This document shows, piece after piece, positions 33,703-41,756 of a DNA stretch of 64,000 bases. The stretch is from contig JAYFPE010000034.1 in the NCBI GenBank assembly GCA_034928145.1, positions 17,953 to 81,952 on the forward strand. The letters are read 5' to 3'. Every line of letters starts with the position of its first letter. The first letter of the stretch is position 1. Both the position numbers and the translations under genes were made by a program. Origin of the DNA: Pelethousia sp034928145. Its GTDB lineage: Bacteria > Bacillota > Clostridia > Christensenellales > CAG-138. Below the pieces are notes generated by a model that saw nothing but the letters and a program-made list of their open reading frames with translations, was not told the origin of the DNA and ran no database searches.

Positions 33703-34979
33703 TTATTCCCCCAGCAGCTTTTCGAGCACGGCCAGCTTGAGGCAGGTGCAGATGACCACCAGGGCGGATTCCAGCTCGTTGATGGGGGGCAGGCTGGGGG
33801 CGATGCGAATGTTGCTATCCGCCGGATCTTTCCATAAGGGAAGGTGGCGCCAGCGCCTGTCATCACCACGCCCGCCTCCTTGCAGAGGGCCACGGCGCGC
33901 TTAGCCGTGCCGGGCAGGGTGTTCACGCTCACAAAATAGCCGCCCCTGGGGCGCTGCCAGTTGGCGATGCCCAGCGGGGCGATCTCCTTATCCAGCGCAT
34001 CCAGAACGGTTTGGAACTTGGGACCGAGGATGGCCGCGTGCTTTTTCATCAGGGCCAGGGTATGGGCCTTATCCTTGAGGTAGCGGGCGTGGCGCAGCTG
34101 GTTCACCTTGTCGTAGCTGATGATTTCGATGGAGAGCAGCTTGGTCATATAGGCGATGTTCGCTTCGCTGGCGGCCATGGCCGAAACGCCCGAGCCGGGC
34201 AGGGTGATCTTGGAGGTGGAGGCGAACTCATACACCATATCCGGGTTGCCTGCCTCGCGGCACAGGCCGATGATATCCGGGAAGGGCAGATACTCGCCGA
34301 AGAACTCATGCACGCAATAGGCATTATCCCACATGAGGGTAAAATCGGGGGCCGCGGGCTTCATATGGGCAAGGCGCGCCAGCGTTGCTTGGCTATAGAC
34401 GATGCCGTCCGGGTTGGAATACTTGGGCACGCACCACATGCCCTTGACCAGGGGGTCTGCAATCGCGGCCTCCACGGCATCCATGTCCGGGCCTTCGGCG
34501 GTCATGGGGATAGGGATCATCTCCACGCCAAAGGACTGTGTCACGGCAAAGTGGCGGTCATAGCCGGGCACGGGGCAAAGGAACTTGACCCCTTCAAGCT
34601 TTGACCAGGGCTTTTCGCTGTGCAGCAGGCCGTGGGTGTGGGCTTTGGAGATCACGTCGTACATCAGGTTGAGGCTGGCGTTGCCGCCAATAAAGACCTC
34701 CTCCGGACGGCAGCCCAAAATATCCGCAAAAAGGGCCTTGGCGGAGGGTATGCCAGAAAGCTCGCCGTAGTTGCGCACGTCCAGCTTGCCGTCGAGATAA
34801 TCCTCAGGCGTTTTGAGCACGTCGAACATATCCATCACCAGATCCAGCTGGGCTTTGCCCGGCTTGCCGCGGGACATGTCCAGCTTGAGGCCCCGGGCTT
34901 TGAGCGCTTCGAATTCGGCCCTTACGGCCTTTTGTTCCGTTTGCAGTTCATCCTTGGTGCGCGCGGTGTAAGCAGTCAT
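33703..34979 (-). pseudogene. Aspatate/class I aminotransferase with C-terminal frameshift
   Basis: This is a PLP-dependent aminotransferase of the family sometimes called Asp_aminotransf (PF12897 type), normally ~425 residues. Motifs are DMSRGKPGKAQLDLVMDM, GGNASLNLMYD, CPVPGYDRHFAV, PKYSNPDGIVYS, MWDNAYCVHEF and the PLP-lysine region FASTSKITLPGSG. After GATFPYGK the frame as given becomes nonsense and ends at 33687. One missing G near 33823-33833 (GGAAAGATCC where GGAAAGGATCC is expected) would restore the conserved end PADSNIRIAPSLPPINELE to the stop at 33703. It is either a sequencing error or a recent 1-bp deletion. The upstream sequence is intact. The start is ATG 34979, with AAAGGAA before it. 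Confidence 0.8.
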
Positions 34980-35060
34980 GGCAGAGATTCCTTTCTTCAT
35001 ATAAATGTAAATATAGAAAGGGGGCGCGTCCAAAAACACGCCTCCAAGCAAACAACCAAC

Positions 35061-35771
35061 TTAGGCATGCACGATGCCGTTGGTATAAACGGGCACGACC
35101 TCCGTGACATTCTCTTGCAGGCAGAACCCCACATCCTCGCCAAAGCCCAGCTCCACCAGGCGGGCATAGTGATAGGTTTGGCTCAGGTCGGCCCGGCCCG
35201 CCTTCCACTCGCCATAGAGCACCTTGGCGGCCCAGGTAAGATCGCATTGATCGCTCACCTCGGCATATTTGCATAGGGAAGAAGCAATAGCCCCGGCCGC
35301 GCAGATATCATCCGCGGAGAATTCGCCATCCGTACCGGCGCAGAGAATAGTCACATCCAGGCCCAGCGCGGCGGCCTTGCGCGCTGCCGCATCGTGGTTG
35401 AGCATGGCGGCAATCAGCACGTTGCCCGCGCCCTCCGCCGCTTTGATGGCCCCGGTGCCGTTGGTGGTGTTGATGATGATGTTTTTATCCTTCACGATCT
35501 CAGGCGCGAATTCCCTGGGAGAATTGCCCAAGTCAAAGCCCGGCAGCTTCACGCCGCCGCGCTCGCCGGCCATGATGCAGCCGCCCAGGCGCGTCGCGAT
35601 GGCCGCGCCCTCCCCGGCGTCGTTCACAGGGATGACCCGGTTCGCGCCGTTGCGGCAGGCCCAGATGATACAGCTCGTAGCCCGCAGCACGTCTACCACG
35701 ATCACCGTTTGGCCCATAAGGTGGGTACCGAAACGCTTTTTATTATATTGTGCAAAGGTTTGAATCCTCAT
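35061..35771 (-). CDS. comB: 2-phosphosulfolactate phosphatase family protein
   Basis: This 236-residue protein covers the ComB fold. Family stretches are VIVVDVLRATSCI (~22), PVNDAGEGAAIA, LGGCIMAGERGG, FDLGNSPREF, INTTNGTGAI and ILCAGTDGEFSADD. In methanogens ComB removes phosphate from 2-phosphosulfolactate in coenzyme M synthesis. In Clostridia the protein is widespread without the rest of that pathway, so its actual substrate is open. No ComA or ComC homologue is present here. The start at ATG 35771 follows GATGGGGG; another in-frame ATG lies three codons upstream. Confidence 0.88.
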   Translation of the reverse strand: MRIQTFAQYNKKRFGTHLMGQTVIVVDVLRATSCIIWACRNGANRVIPVNDAGEGAAIATRLGGCIMAGERGGVKLPGFDLGNSPREFAPEIVKDKNIIINTTNGTGAIKAAEGAGNVLIAAMLNHDAAARKAAALGLDVTILCAGTDGEFSADDICAAGAIASSLCKYAEVSDQCDLTWAAKVLYGEWKAGRADLSQTYHYARLVELGFGEDVGFCLQENVTEVVPVYTNGIVHA

Positions 35772-35849
35772 AATTGCCCCCATCTTTGGTATATTCGCAC
35801 CAGCCACGCGGCTCTTGCGCAAACCGGTGCCGCGCCATAGTTATTGATA

Positions 35850-36359
35850 TTATACACCAGCCATGTGGGCAAAAACAATAGCCGCGGCAGCCCCCACCAC
35901 CCCCGCCGCCAGGGAGACCGGCAGGGCGTGACGGCTCTTTGTCACCTTGACGGAGCCGAAATAGAGCGCCAACGTATAAAAAATCGTTTCCGTGGAGCCC
36001 AGCATCACGGAAGCCGCGTAACCTAGAAAGCCATCCGGCCCATATTGGGCATATACATCCTGCAAAAGCGCCACGCCGGCGCTGCCGGAAAAGGGCCGCA
36101 GCACGAACAACGGAACCAGCTCCGGCGGCATGCCCAGTGCCGTGCAAGCGGGAGCGATGGCGGCCACAAAAAGATCTAGCGCCCCGCTTTGGCGAAATAC
36201 GGAAAGGGCGGCCATCATGGCCGCCATATAGGGAAGGATGCGCAAAAGCAGGGGCAGGGCCTCCGCCGCGCCCTTGACAAAGGCCTCGTAAACATTCACG
36301 CCCTTGAACAGGGCATAGAGCAGCAAAAGCAGGATCAGGACGGGCAGGATGTAACTCAT
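35850..36359 (-). CDS. spmB: Spore maturation protein B
   Basis: This 169-residue integral membrane protein has five or so hydrophobic segments and a nucleoside-recognition (Gate) domain. Family stretches are LRILPYMAAMMAALSVFRQSG-like (broken by membrane residues), LRPFSGSAG (~90) and MLGSTETIFYTLALYFG (~118). In Bacillus subtilis SpmB acts with SpmA in dehydration of the spore core and spore heat resistance. Its ATG overlaps the spmA stop (ATGA), so the pair is translationally coupled. It is direct evidence that the organism is, or descends from, a spore former. Confidence 0.93.
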   Translation of the reverse strand: MSYILPVLILLLLLYALFKGVNVYEAFVKGAAEALPLLLRILPYMAAMMAALSVFRQSGALDLFVAAIAPACTALGMPPELVPLFVLRPFSGSAGVALLQDVYAQYGPDGFLGYAASVMLGSTETIFYTLALYFGSVKVTKSRHALPVSLAAGVVGAAAAIVFAHMAGV

Positions 36360-36928
36360 CGCGGGAAGAGGGCGGCCAACAGCTTGCATAATCCAACTGC
36401 GGCCAGCGCTGAAAGCACAGAGGCTATAAAGGTGGGCAGCACAATAGACGCCGTATCCAGAGAGCCGGCGGATGCCCGAAGGGCCAGCACCGTGGCCGGC
36501 AAAAGCTCGATGGCGGAGGAATTTAGCGCCAGGAACATGCACATATCATCCGAGGCCACGCCTGGTTGCTCGTTTACCGCCTCCATCTCCTTCATAGCCG
36601 ATAGGCCAAAGGGCGTCGCGGCGCTGCCCAGGCCGAAAAAATTGGCGCAAAGATTTAGCGTTACTGCGGCCACCGCGCCGGGTGAGCCAGGGAACAGCCG
36701 TTTAAGCAGGGGCTGCGCGGCCCGGCTCAACTTCTGCACCAGCCCCGCCTCCTCGGCAATGGCCATCAGCCCCATCCACAGCATATAGGCGCCGGCCAGG
36801 GAAATGCACAGGGTTGCCGCTTCTGCGGCTCCGGCGGCCAGCGCATCCGCCGTACCCTGGGCGTCCCCAGTGAGCATGCCGGCCAACAGACCTGCCGCCA
36901 GCATGCCCCCCCAGACCCACTTCATCAT
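36356..36928 (-). CDS. spmA: Spore maturation protein A
   Basis: This 190-residue membrane protein is the partner of SpmB. It has four to five hydrophobic segments with the Gate-domain pattern: LAGAYMLWMGLMAIAEEAG (~43), LNLCANFFGLGSAATPFG (~90) and MFLALNSSAIELLPATVLALR (~130). SpmA/B are needed for full dehydration of the spore core. Two consecutive ATG codons (36926-36928 and 36923-36925) are possible starts; GAGG favours the second slightly. A terminator-like hairpin lies upstream at 37040, separating the pair from the next gene. Confidence 0.93.
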   Translation of the reverse strand: MMKWVWGGMLAAGLLAGMLTGDAQGTADALAAGAAEAATLCISLAGAYMLWMGLMAIAEEAGLVQKLSRAAQPLLKRLFPGSPGAVAAVTLNLCANFFGLGSAATPFGLSAMKEMEAVNEQPGVASDDMCMFLALNSSAIELLPATVLALRASAGSLDTASIVLPTFIASVLSALAAVGLCKLLAALFPR

Positions 36929-37039
36929 CGGCCCTCACCTCGCATTTCCCCGTACTAGCATAGATATGAAGCGGGGCGGGGTATTTATGCGGGGCGCTTT
37001 TGCAAGCGCGCGCGCCGTGCGCGCAAGGCCGAATGTTCT

Positions 37040-37060
37040 GAACCCATGACGGGTTCTTTT
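37040..37060 (+). terminator. Hairpin with T run upstream of the RHH gene
   Basis: GAACCC / GGGTTC with a 5-nt loop and TTTT. The position between divergent genes is unusual for a terminator, so it may instead be part of a regulatory leader. Confidence 0.35.
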
Positions 37061-37125
37061 CACAGGAAATGACCTATTATAGACCTGAAACGAACCCATA
37101 ACAGCATCTCGGAGGGGTCACTTTT

Positions 37126-37311
37126 ATGAATAAGATACGCCATCTATCCCTGCGCATCGATGATGAAACGCTGCGCAAATTCCGCTATGTGTGCGCCTAT
37201 GACCAGCGCTCCGCCAACGGGCAGCTGCTGATCTTCATCCGCGGCTTTATCGCCCGGTTTGAAGATAAGCACGGCAAGATCGTATTGGAAGATACAGCGG
37301 GCGGGGATTAG
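37126..37311 (+). CDS. Arc-like ribbon-helix-helix protein
   Basis: This 61-residue protein starts with the strand-helix pattern of ribbon-helix-helix DNA-binding proteins (HLSLRIDDETLRKFRYVC, then a second helix with NGQLLIFIRGFIARFE) and has a short acidic tail. Such small proteins repress transcription as dimers, often as antitoxins or plasmid/phage regulators. Closely related short proteins also occur alone in Clostridia. No toxin gene follows: the next gene is a tRNA methyltransferase 58 bp on. GGAGGGG precedes the ATG by 7 nt. The target is unknown. Confidence 0.75.
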   Translation: MNKIRHLSLRIDDETLRKFRYVCAYDQRSANGQLLIFIRGFIARFEDKHGKIVLEDTAGGD

Positions 37312-37334
37312 GCCCATTTCGCCGTGCAAAACCG

Positions 37335-37363
37335 CTGCCAAAGCGGGCGAATCGTGCTATACT
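37335..37363 (+). promoter_or_regulatory. Promoter of the methyltransferase-rsmI unit
   Basis: CTGCCA (37335-37340), 17 bp, TATACT (37358-37363). The expected start of transcription, ~37370, coincides with the first base of the next gene's ATG, suggesting a leaderless message. Confidence 0.5.
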
Positions 37364-37369
37364 AAGCCT

Positions 37370-38026
37370 ATGTATGCCATTGAAGATCTGCAAGAGGGCG
37401 GCCTACGCATCGTGGTGGAAAAGCCGGGCTTCAGCTATGGGCACGACGCGGTGCTGTTGGCCGGTTTTACGCGGGTCAAGCCCGGGGAGCGCCTGCTCGA
37501 TTTGGGCTGCGGCTGCGGCATCCTTTCCGTGCTGCTCGAGCGGCGCGCGGGGGCGAAGGTGACAGCCGTCGACATCCGGCCCGAGGCCTGCGAATTATGC
37601 CGCGCCTCGGCGCAGATGAACGGACAGGACATCCGCGTGCTGGAAGCGGACCTGCGGGAATTAAAGCTCGGCGCGGGCGAGCCGCCCTATGCGGCCATCG
37701 TTTGCAACCCGCCTTATTTCGGCGAGGGCACGGCCAGCCCGGATGCGGCCCGGCGGCTTTGCACCCGCCAGGAGGCGGCCACCATCGCCGACGTTGCCGC
37801 CTGCGCCAAGCGCATGCTCAAAACCGGGGGCAAACTTTTTCTCTGCTACCCGGTGCGGGGCCTGGCCGCCTGCATAGCTGCGCTGGTGAACGAGGGCCTG
37901 CAGCCCAAACGGATGCGGCCCGTGGCCACGGGGGATAAACCGGAGCGCCCGCCGTATTTGATCTTACTGGAAGCCCGCAAAGGCGGGGGAGAGGGCCTGC
38001 TATGGGAAGAGACGATACGCCTGTGA
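37370..38026 (+). CDS. tRNA1(Val) A37 N6-methyltransferase-like protein (TrmN6/YfiC/YabB)
   Basis: This 218-residue SAM-dependent methyltransferase has motif I LLDLGCGCGILSVLL (~42-56), the acidic loop VDIRPEAC (~70) and the N6-adenine catalytic motif IV CNPPYF (~115-120). The C-terminus includes LFLCYPVRGLAACIAAL and KPERPPYLILLEARKGG, characteristic of the YabB/TrmN6 group, which in Firmicutes sits beside rsmI as here. The ATG at 37370 is chosen because homology begins at once (YAIEDLQEGGLRIVVEK). There is no ribosome-binding site, and the promoter suggests a leaderless transcript. Its 3' end overlaps rsmI by 25 bp. Confidence 0.88.
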   Translation: MYAIEDLQEGGLRIVVEKPGFSYGHDAVLLAGFTRVKPGERLLDLGCGCGILSVLLERRAGAKVTAVDIRPEACELCRASAQMNGQDIRVLEADLRELKLGAGEPPYAAIVCNPPYFGEGTASPDAARRLCTRQEAATIADVAACAKRMLKTGGKLFLCYPVRGLAACIAALVNEGLQPKRMRPVATGDKPERPPYLILLEARKGGGEGLLWEETIRL

Positions 38027-38868
38027 CCCGCGGCGATGAAGCCTTGGAGCCCATGCTCTACCTTTGCCCCACGCCCATCGGCAACCTGGAGGATATCACC
38101 CTGCGCACGATTCGCGTGTTGGGGGCGTGCGCGGCCATCTATTGCGAGGATACCCGGCGCACGGCGCTTTTGCTGCGGCATTTGGATATCAAAAAGCCGC
38201 TGCTCTCCTGCCACACGCACAACGAGGCCCAGCGGGCGGAAGAGATCGCCCGGCGGGTGAGCGGCGGCGAAGCCGTGGCCTATGTGAGCGACGCGGGCAT
38301 GCCCGGCATTTCAGACCCCGGCGAGCGCCTGGTGCGCCAATGCATCGCCGAGGGCGTTCCCTTTTGCGTGCTGCCCGGCCCCAGCGCCAGCCTCACGGCC
38401 CTGGTATTGAGCGGCCTGCCCACGGCGGAGGCTGTTTTCGCCGGATTTCTGCCCCGCGGCGGCAAGGAACGGCGGGAGCTTATCGCCAGGCTTTCCCGGC
38501 ACAAGGGCACGGTCATCTTTTACGAAAGCCCCCTGCGCGTGGCCGAGACCGTGCAAGACCTCTTCAATGCCTGGGGCGAACGCCCGGCAGCGCTCTGCCG
38601 GGAGCTGAGCAAAGTTTATGAAGAGGCTGTCCGCTCCACGCTTTCGGGCCTGGCCGAGCGCTATAAGGGCGAGCCGCCCAAGGGCGAATGCGTTCTCCTC
38701 ATTGGCGGCCTGCCGGAAGAAGCGGCTGGGGGCGCCGGCCTGGACGAGATGCTAAGCCGCCTTCTTGCGGAGGGCCTGAGCGCCAAGGACGCGGCGCGCC
38801 AGGCAAGCGCCCTCTTGGATGTGCCGCGCAACGAAGCCTACCGCCGCGCCTTGGAGATCAAGGGGTAA
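38002..38868 (+). CDS. rsmI: 16S rRNA C1402 ribose 2'-O-methyltransferase
   Basis: RsmI methylates the ribose of C1402 in the ribosomal P site. The 288-residue protein has the tetrapyrrole-methylase fold: LYLCPTPIGNLEDITLR (~18), EDTRRTALLLRHL (~50), SHTHNE-type CHTHNEAQR, YVSDAGMPGISDPGERLV (~95) and LPGPSASLTALVLSGLP (~130). The C-terminal extension KDAARQASALLDVPRNEAYR is the RsmI HTH tail. It overlaps the preceding methyltransferase, and GGGGGAGAGG precedes the ATG. The ~17 residues before LYLCPTP are slightly longer than usual, so Met18 is an alternative start. Confidence 0.94.
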   Translation: MGRDDTPVTRGDEALEPMLYLCPTPIGNLEDITLRTIRVLGACAAIYCEDTRRTALLLRHLDIKKPLLSCHTHNEAQRAEEIARRVSGGEAVAYVSDAGMPGISDPGERLVRQCIAEGVPFCVLPGPSASLTALVLSGLPTAEAVFAGFLPRGGKERRELIARLSRHKGTVIFYESPLRVAETVQDLFNAWGERPAALCRELSKVYEEAVRSTLSGLAERYKGEPPKGECVLLIGGLPEEAAGGAGLDEMLSRLLAEGLSAKDAARQASALLDVPRNEAYRRALEIKG

Positions 38869-38878
38869 GGGATAAACG

Positions 38879-38907
38879 TTGCCAAAATACGCGCATTTTG
38901 GTACACT
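38879..38907 (+). promoter_or_regulatory. metG promoter with palindromic spacer
   Basis: TTGCCA (38879-38884), 17 bp, TACACT (38902-38907). The palindrome CCAAAAT-acgcgc-ATTTTGG (38882-38901) fills the spacer and could be an operator. There is no T-box between it and metG. Confidence 0.55.
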
Positions 38908-38952
38908 CTTGGATATACTAGAGAAAATCTATCAGTAAGGAAGATACGGCCC

Positions 38953-40989
38953 ATGGCAGAGAAGAAAACCTTTTACGTGACGACGCCCATCTACTACCCC
39001 AGCGACAAGTTGCACATCGGCCATGCCTACTGCACCGTGGCTGCGGATGCCATCGCCCGCTATAAGCGGATGACCGGCTACGACGTATATTTCCTGACCG
39101 GCTCGGATGAGCATGGCCAGAAGATCGAGCGCAAGGCCAAGGAAAAGGGCGTTACGCCCCAGAAATATGTGGATGATATCGTAGCAACCTTCCATGCGCT
39201 GTGGAAGCTGATGAACATCTCCAACGACGGCTTCTTCCGCACCACGGATGATTACCACGTAAAGGCCGTGCAAAAGATCTTCAAAAAGCTCTACGACCAG
39301 GGGGATATCTATAAATCTTCCTATACCGGCCATTACTGTACGCCTTGCGAAAGCTTTTGGCTGGAGCGCCAGCTCAAGGATGGCTGCTGCCCGGATTGCG
39401 GCAGGCCCGTGGAGATGGTAGAGGAGGAAAGCTACTTTTTCCGCCTTTCAAAATATGCGGATCGCTTGATCCAGCACATCAAGGATAACCCGGAGTTCAT
39501 CCAGCCCGTGAGCCGCACCAACGAGATGCTGCAAAACTTCCTGCTGCCTGGTTTGGAGGATCTTTGCGTTTCCCGCACCAGCTTCAAGTGGGGCATCCCG
39601 GTTTGCTTCGATGAAAAGCACGTGGTTTACGTGTGGCTGGATGCGCTTTCCAACTATATCACCAAGCTGGGCTTCTATTCGGACGATGATAGCCTCTATC
39701 GCAAATACTGGCCCGCGGATGTGCACCTCGTCGGCAAGGAGATCGTGCGCTTCCACACCATTATCTGGCCCATCATGCTGATGGCGCTGGGCGAGCCGCT
39801 GCCCAAGCAGATCTTCGGCCACGGCTGGCTGGTGCTCGACGGCGGCAAGATGAGCAAATCCAAGGGCAATGTGGTAGACCCGGTTAAGCTCTGCAACCGC
39901 TATGGGGTGGACGCCATCCGCTATTTCCTCCTGCGCGAGGTGCCCTTTGGCAGCGACGGCGTGTTCTCCAACGAGGCGCTGATCTACCGCATCAATTCCG
40001 ATTTGGCGAACGATCTGGGCAACCTGCTCTCCCGCACGGTGAGCATGACGGAAAAATATTTTGGCGGCGTGCTGCCCGCTCCCACAGCCCCCGTGGCTGC
40101 GGAGGACGACGCGCTCATCGCCCAAGCCCGCGCCCTGGCCTCCAAGGTGGAGGATTGCATGGCCAAGCTCCTGCTGCCCGAAGCGCTGGAGGCCATCTTC
40201 AGCCTGGTGCGCGCCTGCAACAAGTATATCGACGTAACCATGCCCTGGGCCCTGGCCAAGGATGAAGCCACACAGGCCCGGTTGGGAACGGTGCTCTATA
40301 ACCTGGCGGAATGCCTGCGCTTTGTGGGCGTGATGCTCCAGCCTTACCTGCCGGATACCGCGCCCCGCATCTTTGCCCAGCTGGGCATCGAAGAAGGCCC
40401 GCTCACGGATGCGCTCTCGCTTTCTTATGGGGATATAGCCCCAGGCACCATCCTGCATAAGGGCGAAGCGCTCTTCCCCCGCATCGACGTAAAGGCCGAG
40501 CTGGAGGCCCTGGAGGCTGAAACCGCCAAGGCCCAAGCCGATGCGGCGGTCTCCGCCGCGCCCGCGCCGGAGCCCGAGACGCGGGCATCAGCCGAACAAG
40601 CCGCGCCGCAGGCGGCCGCGCAGGCCCAATCCGCGCCGGCCGCGCAGGCCATTGAATTCCCGGATTTTGAGAAGGTGCAGATGCGCGTGTGCCGCGTGCT
40701 GGATTGCCAGTTCGTAAAAAAGAGCGAAAAGCTGCTGCACTTCACCCTGGACGCGGGCGACGGCCAGCCCCGCACCATCCTTTCGGGCATTCGCAAATGG
40801 TATCCGGAGCCCGAAGCGCTGATTGGCAAAAACGTGATTGCCGTGGTCAACCTCAAGCCCCGCAAGATGTGCGGCATCGAGAGCCAGGGTATGATCCTTT
40901 CCGCCGTTATGGGCGAGGGGGAGGAGGAAACGCTCTCCCTGCTGACGACGGTCGATCCGTCCTTCCCCGGTGGGAGCCAGATCGGCTAA
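38953..40989 (+). CDS. metG: Methionyl-tRNA synthetase with C-terminal tRNA-binding domain
   Basis: This class I synthetase charges tRNA-Met. At 678 residues it has the catalytic domain with PSDKLHIGHAY (the HIGH motif, ~16-26), a connective-peptide zinc knuckle CTPCESFWL...CCPDCG, and KMSKSKGNVV (the KMSKS motif, ~299). The anticodon-binding helices follow to ~515, then an Ala/Pro/Gln-rich linker (~520-570) and an EMAP/Trbp111-type OB-fold (FEKVQMRVCRVLDCQFV to the end) that dimerises and binds tRNA. It is a separate transcription unit with its own promoter (38879) and terminator (~41000). The very Ala-rich linker is the only unusual part. Confidence 0.96.
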   Translation: MAEKKTFYVTTPIYYPSDKLHIGHAYCTVAADAIARYKRMTGYDVYFLTGSDEHGQKIERKAKEKGVTPQKYVDDIVATFHALWKLMNISNDGFFRTTDDYHVKAVQKIFKKLYDQGDIYKSSYTGHYCTPCESFWLERQLKDGCCPDCGRPVEMVEEESYFFRLSKYADRLIQHIKDNPEFIQPVSRTNEMLQNFLLPGLEDLCVSRTSFKWGIPVCFDEKHVVYVWLDALSNYITKLGFYSDDDSLYRKYWPADVHLVGKEIVRFHTIIWPIMLMALGEPLPKQIFGHGWLVLDGGKMSKSKGNVVDPVKLCNRYGVDAIRYFLLREVPFGSDGVFSNEALIYRINSDLANDLGNLLSRTVSMTEKYFGGVLPAPTAPVAAEDDALIAQARALASKVEDCMAKLLLPEALEAIFSLVRACNKYIDVTMPWALAKDEATQARLGTVLYNLAECLRFVGVMLQPYLPDTAPRIFAQLGIEEGPLTDALSLSYGDIAPGTILHKGEALFPRIDVKAELEALEAETAKAQADAAVSAAPAPEPETRASAEQAAPQAAAQAQSAPAAQAIEFPDFEKVQMRVCRVLDCQFVKKSEKLLHFTLDAGDGQPRTILSGIRKWYPEPEALIGKNVIAVVNLKPRKMCGIESQGMILSAVMGEGEEETLSLLTTVDPSFPGGSQIG

Positions 40990-40998
40990 GGCATTTTA

Positions 40999-41025
40999 AA
41001 GAAGCGGTCAATGCCGCTTCTTTTT
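40999..41025 (+). terminator. Intrinsic terminator after metG
   Basis: AAGAAGCGG / CCGCTTCTT stem with TCAATG loop and TTTTT, 10 bp beyond the stop codon. Confidence 0.85.
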
Positions 41026-41278
41026 GTATGCCTGCTTCCCGGCGTTTAGTTAACCTCCAAGCTTCGGGAGGGCTGGCACCCCAAGCTTGCGTATACCTGC
41101 TTTCCAGCGTTTAGCCAACCGCCAGGCTTCGGGGGGCTGGTGCGCCCCTCTTTTATATTCCTGCTTCCCGGCGTTTAGCCAACCTCCAAGCTTCGGGGGC
41201 TGGCGCCCCCCTCGTGTATGCCTGCTTCCCGGCATTCAGCCAACCTCCAAGCTTCGGGGGGCTGGCACCCCCCGTACC
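41026..41278 (+). repeat. Tandem array, four units of 61-65 bp
   Basis: Four units begin GTATGCCTGCTTCCCGGC at about 41026, 41091, 41155 and 41216. Each contains GTTTAGCCAACCTCCAAGC followed by TTCGGGGGGCTGGC and CCCC. Units differ by substitutions and small indels, so the array is not recent. It starts directly after the metG terminator. No open frame is conserved between units. Region 41279-41756 continues with a GC-rich hairpin stretch, repeat A copy 2 and repeat B copy 2, and no gene. Confidence 0.8.
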
Positions 41279-41317
41279 CCGCCGCAGGGGGCGCATGCCC
41301 CCTGTACCCCCGCTGGG

Positions 41318-41394
41318 GGCGGTTACGCAGTTCGCAATAGTCGCAACGCTCCCTTATGGTCGCGCTGCTCCTTTGCTCACTGGGCGTCCGCCTC
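41318..41394 (+). repeat. Dispersed repeat A, copy 2
   Basis: Same block order as 4561-4641: GCAGTTCGCAATAGTCGCAA, CGCTCCCT, GCTGCTCCTTTGCTCACTGG, GCGTCCGCCTC. It lies 3' of a G-rich stretch as in copy 1. Confidence 0.7.
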
Positions 41395-41589
41395 GCTTCA
41401 TCCGCCACAGGCGGCGCTCGGCTCCCGCCCCCCAGCCCCCCTGCCAATGAAGATCCGCTTCTGCTTTTATTGCCGTCTGTGCCCATATGTATCGCGGCTT
41501 CGCAGCCGCCTTCGGCATGTGCTCGCCGCTCTGCGGTGCGGATTGCGGACTTCTTTTTGGGTAGCATTGCGGAGCCTTCGCTTGTGCGC

Positions 41590-41700
41590 GCATCTCGTCG
41601 TCCGCGCAAGACCGCCGTCCGCACATGCCCCGCTGTCTAAGACCCGCCGCCCGCGTAGGCTCTCGCCGTCTGCGTAAGACCCGCTCGCGCAGGGCTTTAT
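41590..41700 (-). repeat. Dispersed repeat B, copy 2 (inverted orientation)
   Basis: Read on the minus strand this gives GCGGGTCTTACGCAGAC, GGCGAGAGCCTACGCGG, GCGGCGGGTCTTAGACAG and GGCGGTCTTGCGCGGAC, the same 16-18 bp units as at 33364-33549. The conserved tail is not clear here. Confidence 0.6.
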
Positions 41701-41717
41701 GAACTTTCTCGCATGGG

Positions 41718-41747
41718 TTGGTAATTAAGGGGCATTTGTGATAAAAT
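41718..41747 (+). promoter_or_regulatory. Possible promoter of the CotH-VTC-DUF4956 operon
   Basis: TTGGTA (41718-41723), 18 bp, TAAAAT (41742-41747). Transcription would begin at ~41754, only about 3 nt before the ATG at 41757. Confidence 0.45.
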
Positions 41748-41756
41748 GTTCTTATT

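Noticed and set aside
35061..35771. Coenzyme M biosynthesis
   Set aside because: Only a ComB homologue is present; the other pathway genes are absent and ComB is widespread in bacteria that lack the cofactor.
41026..41278. Possible CRISPR array
   Set aside because: Units are contiguous tandem repeats of 61-65 bp that diverge along their whole length; there are no unique spacers of constant size and no cas genes.
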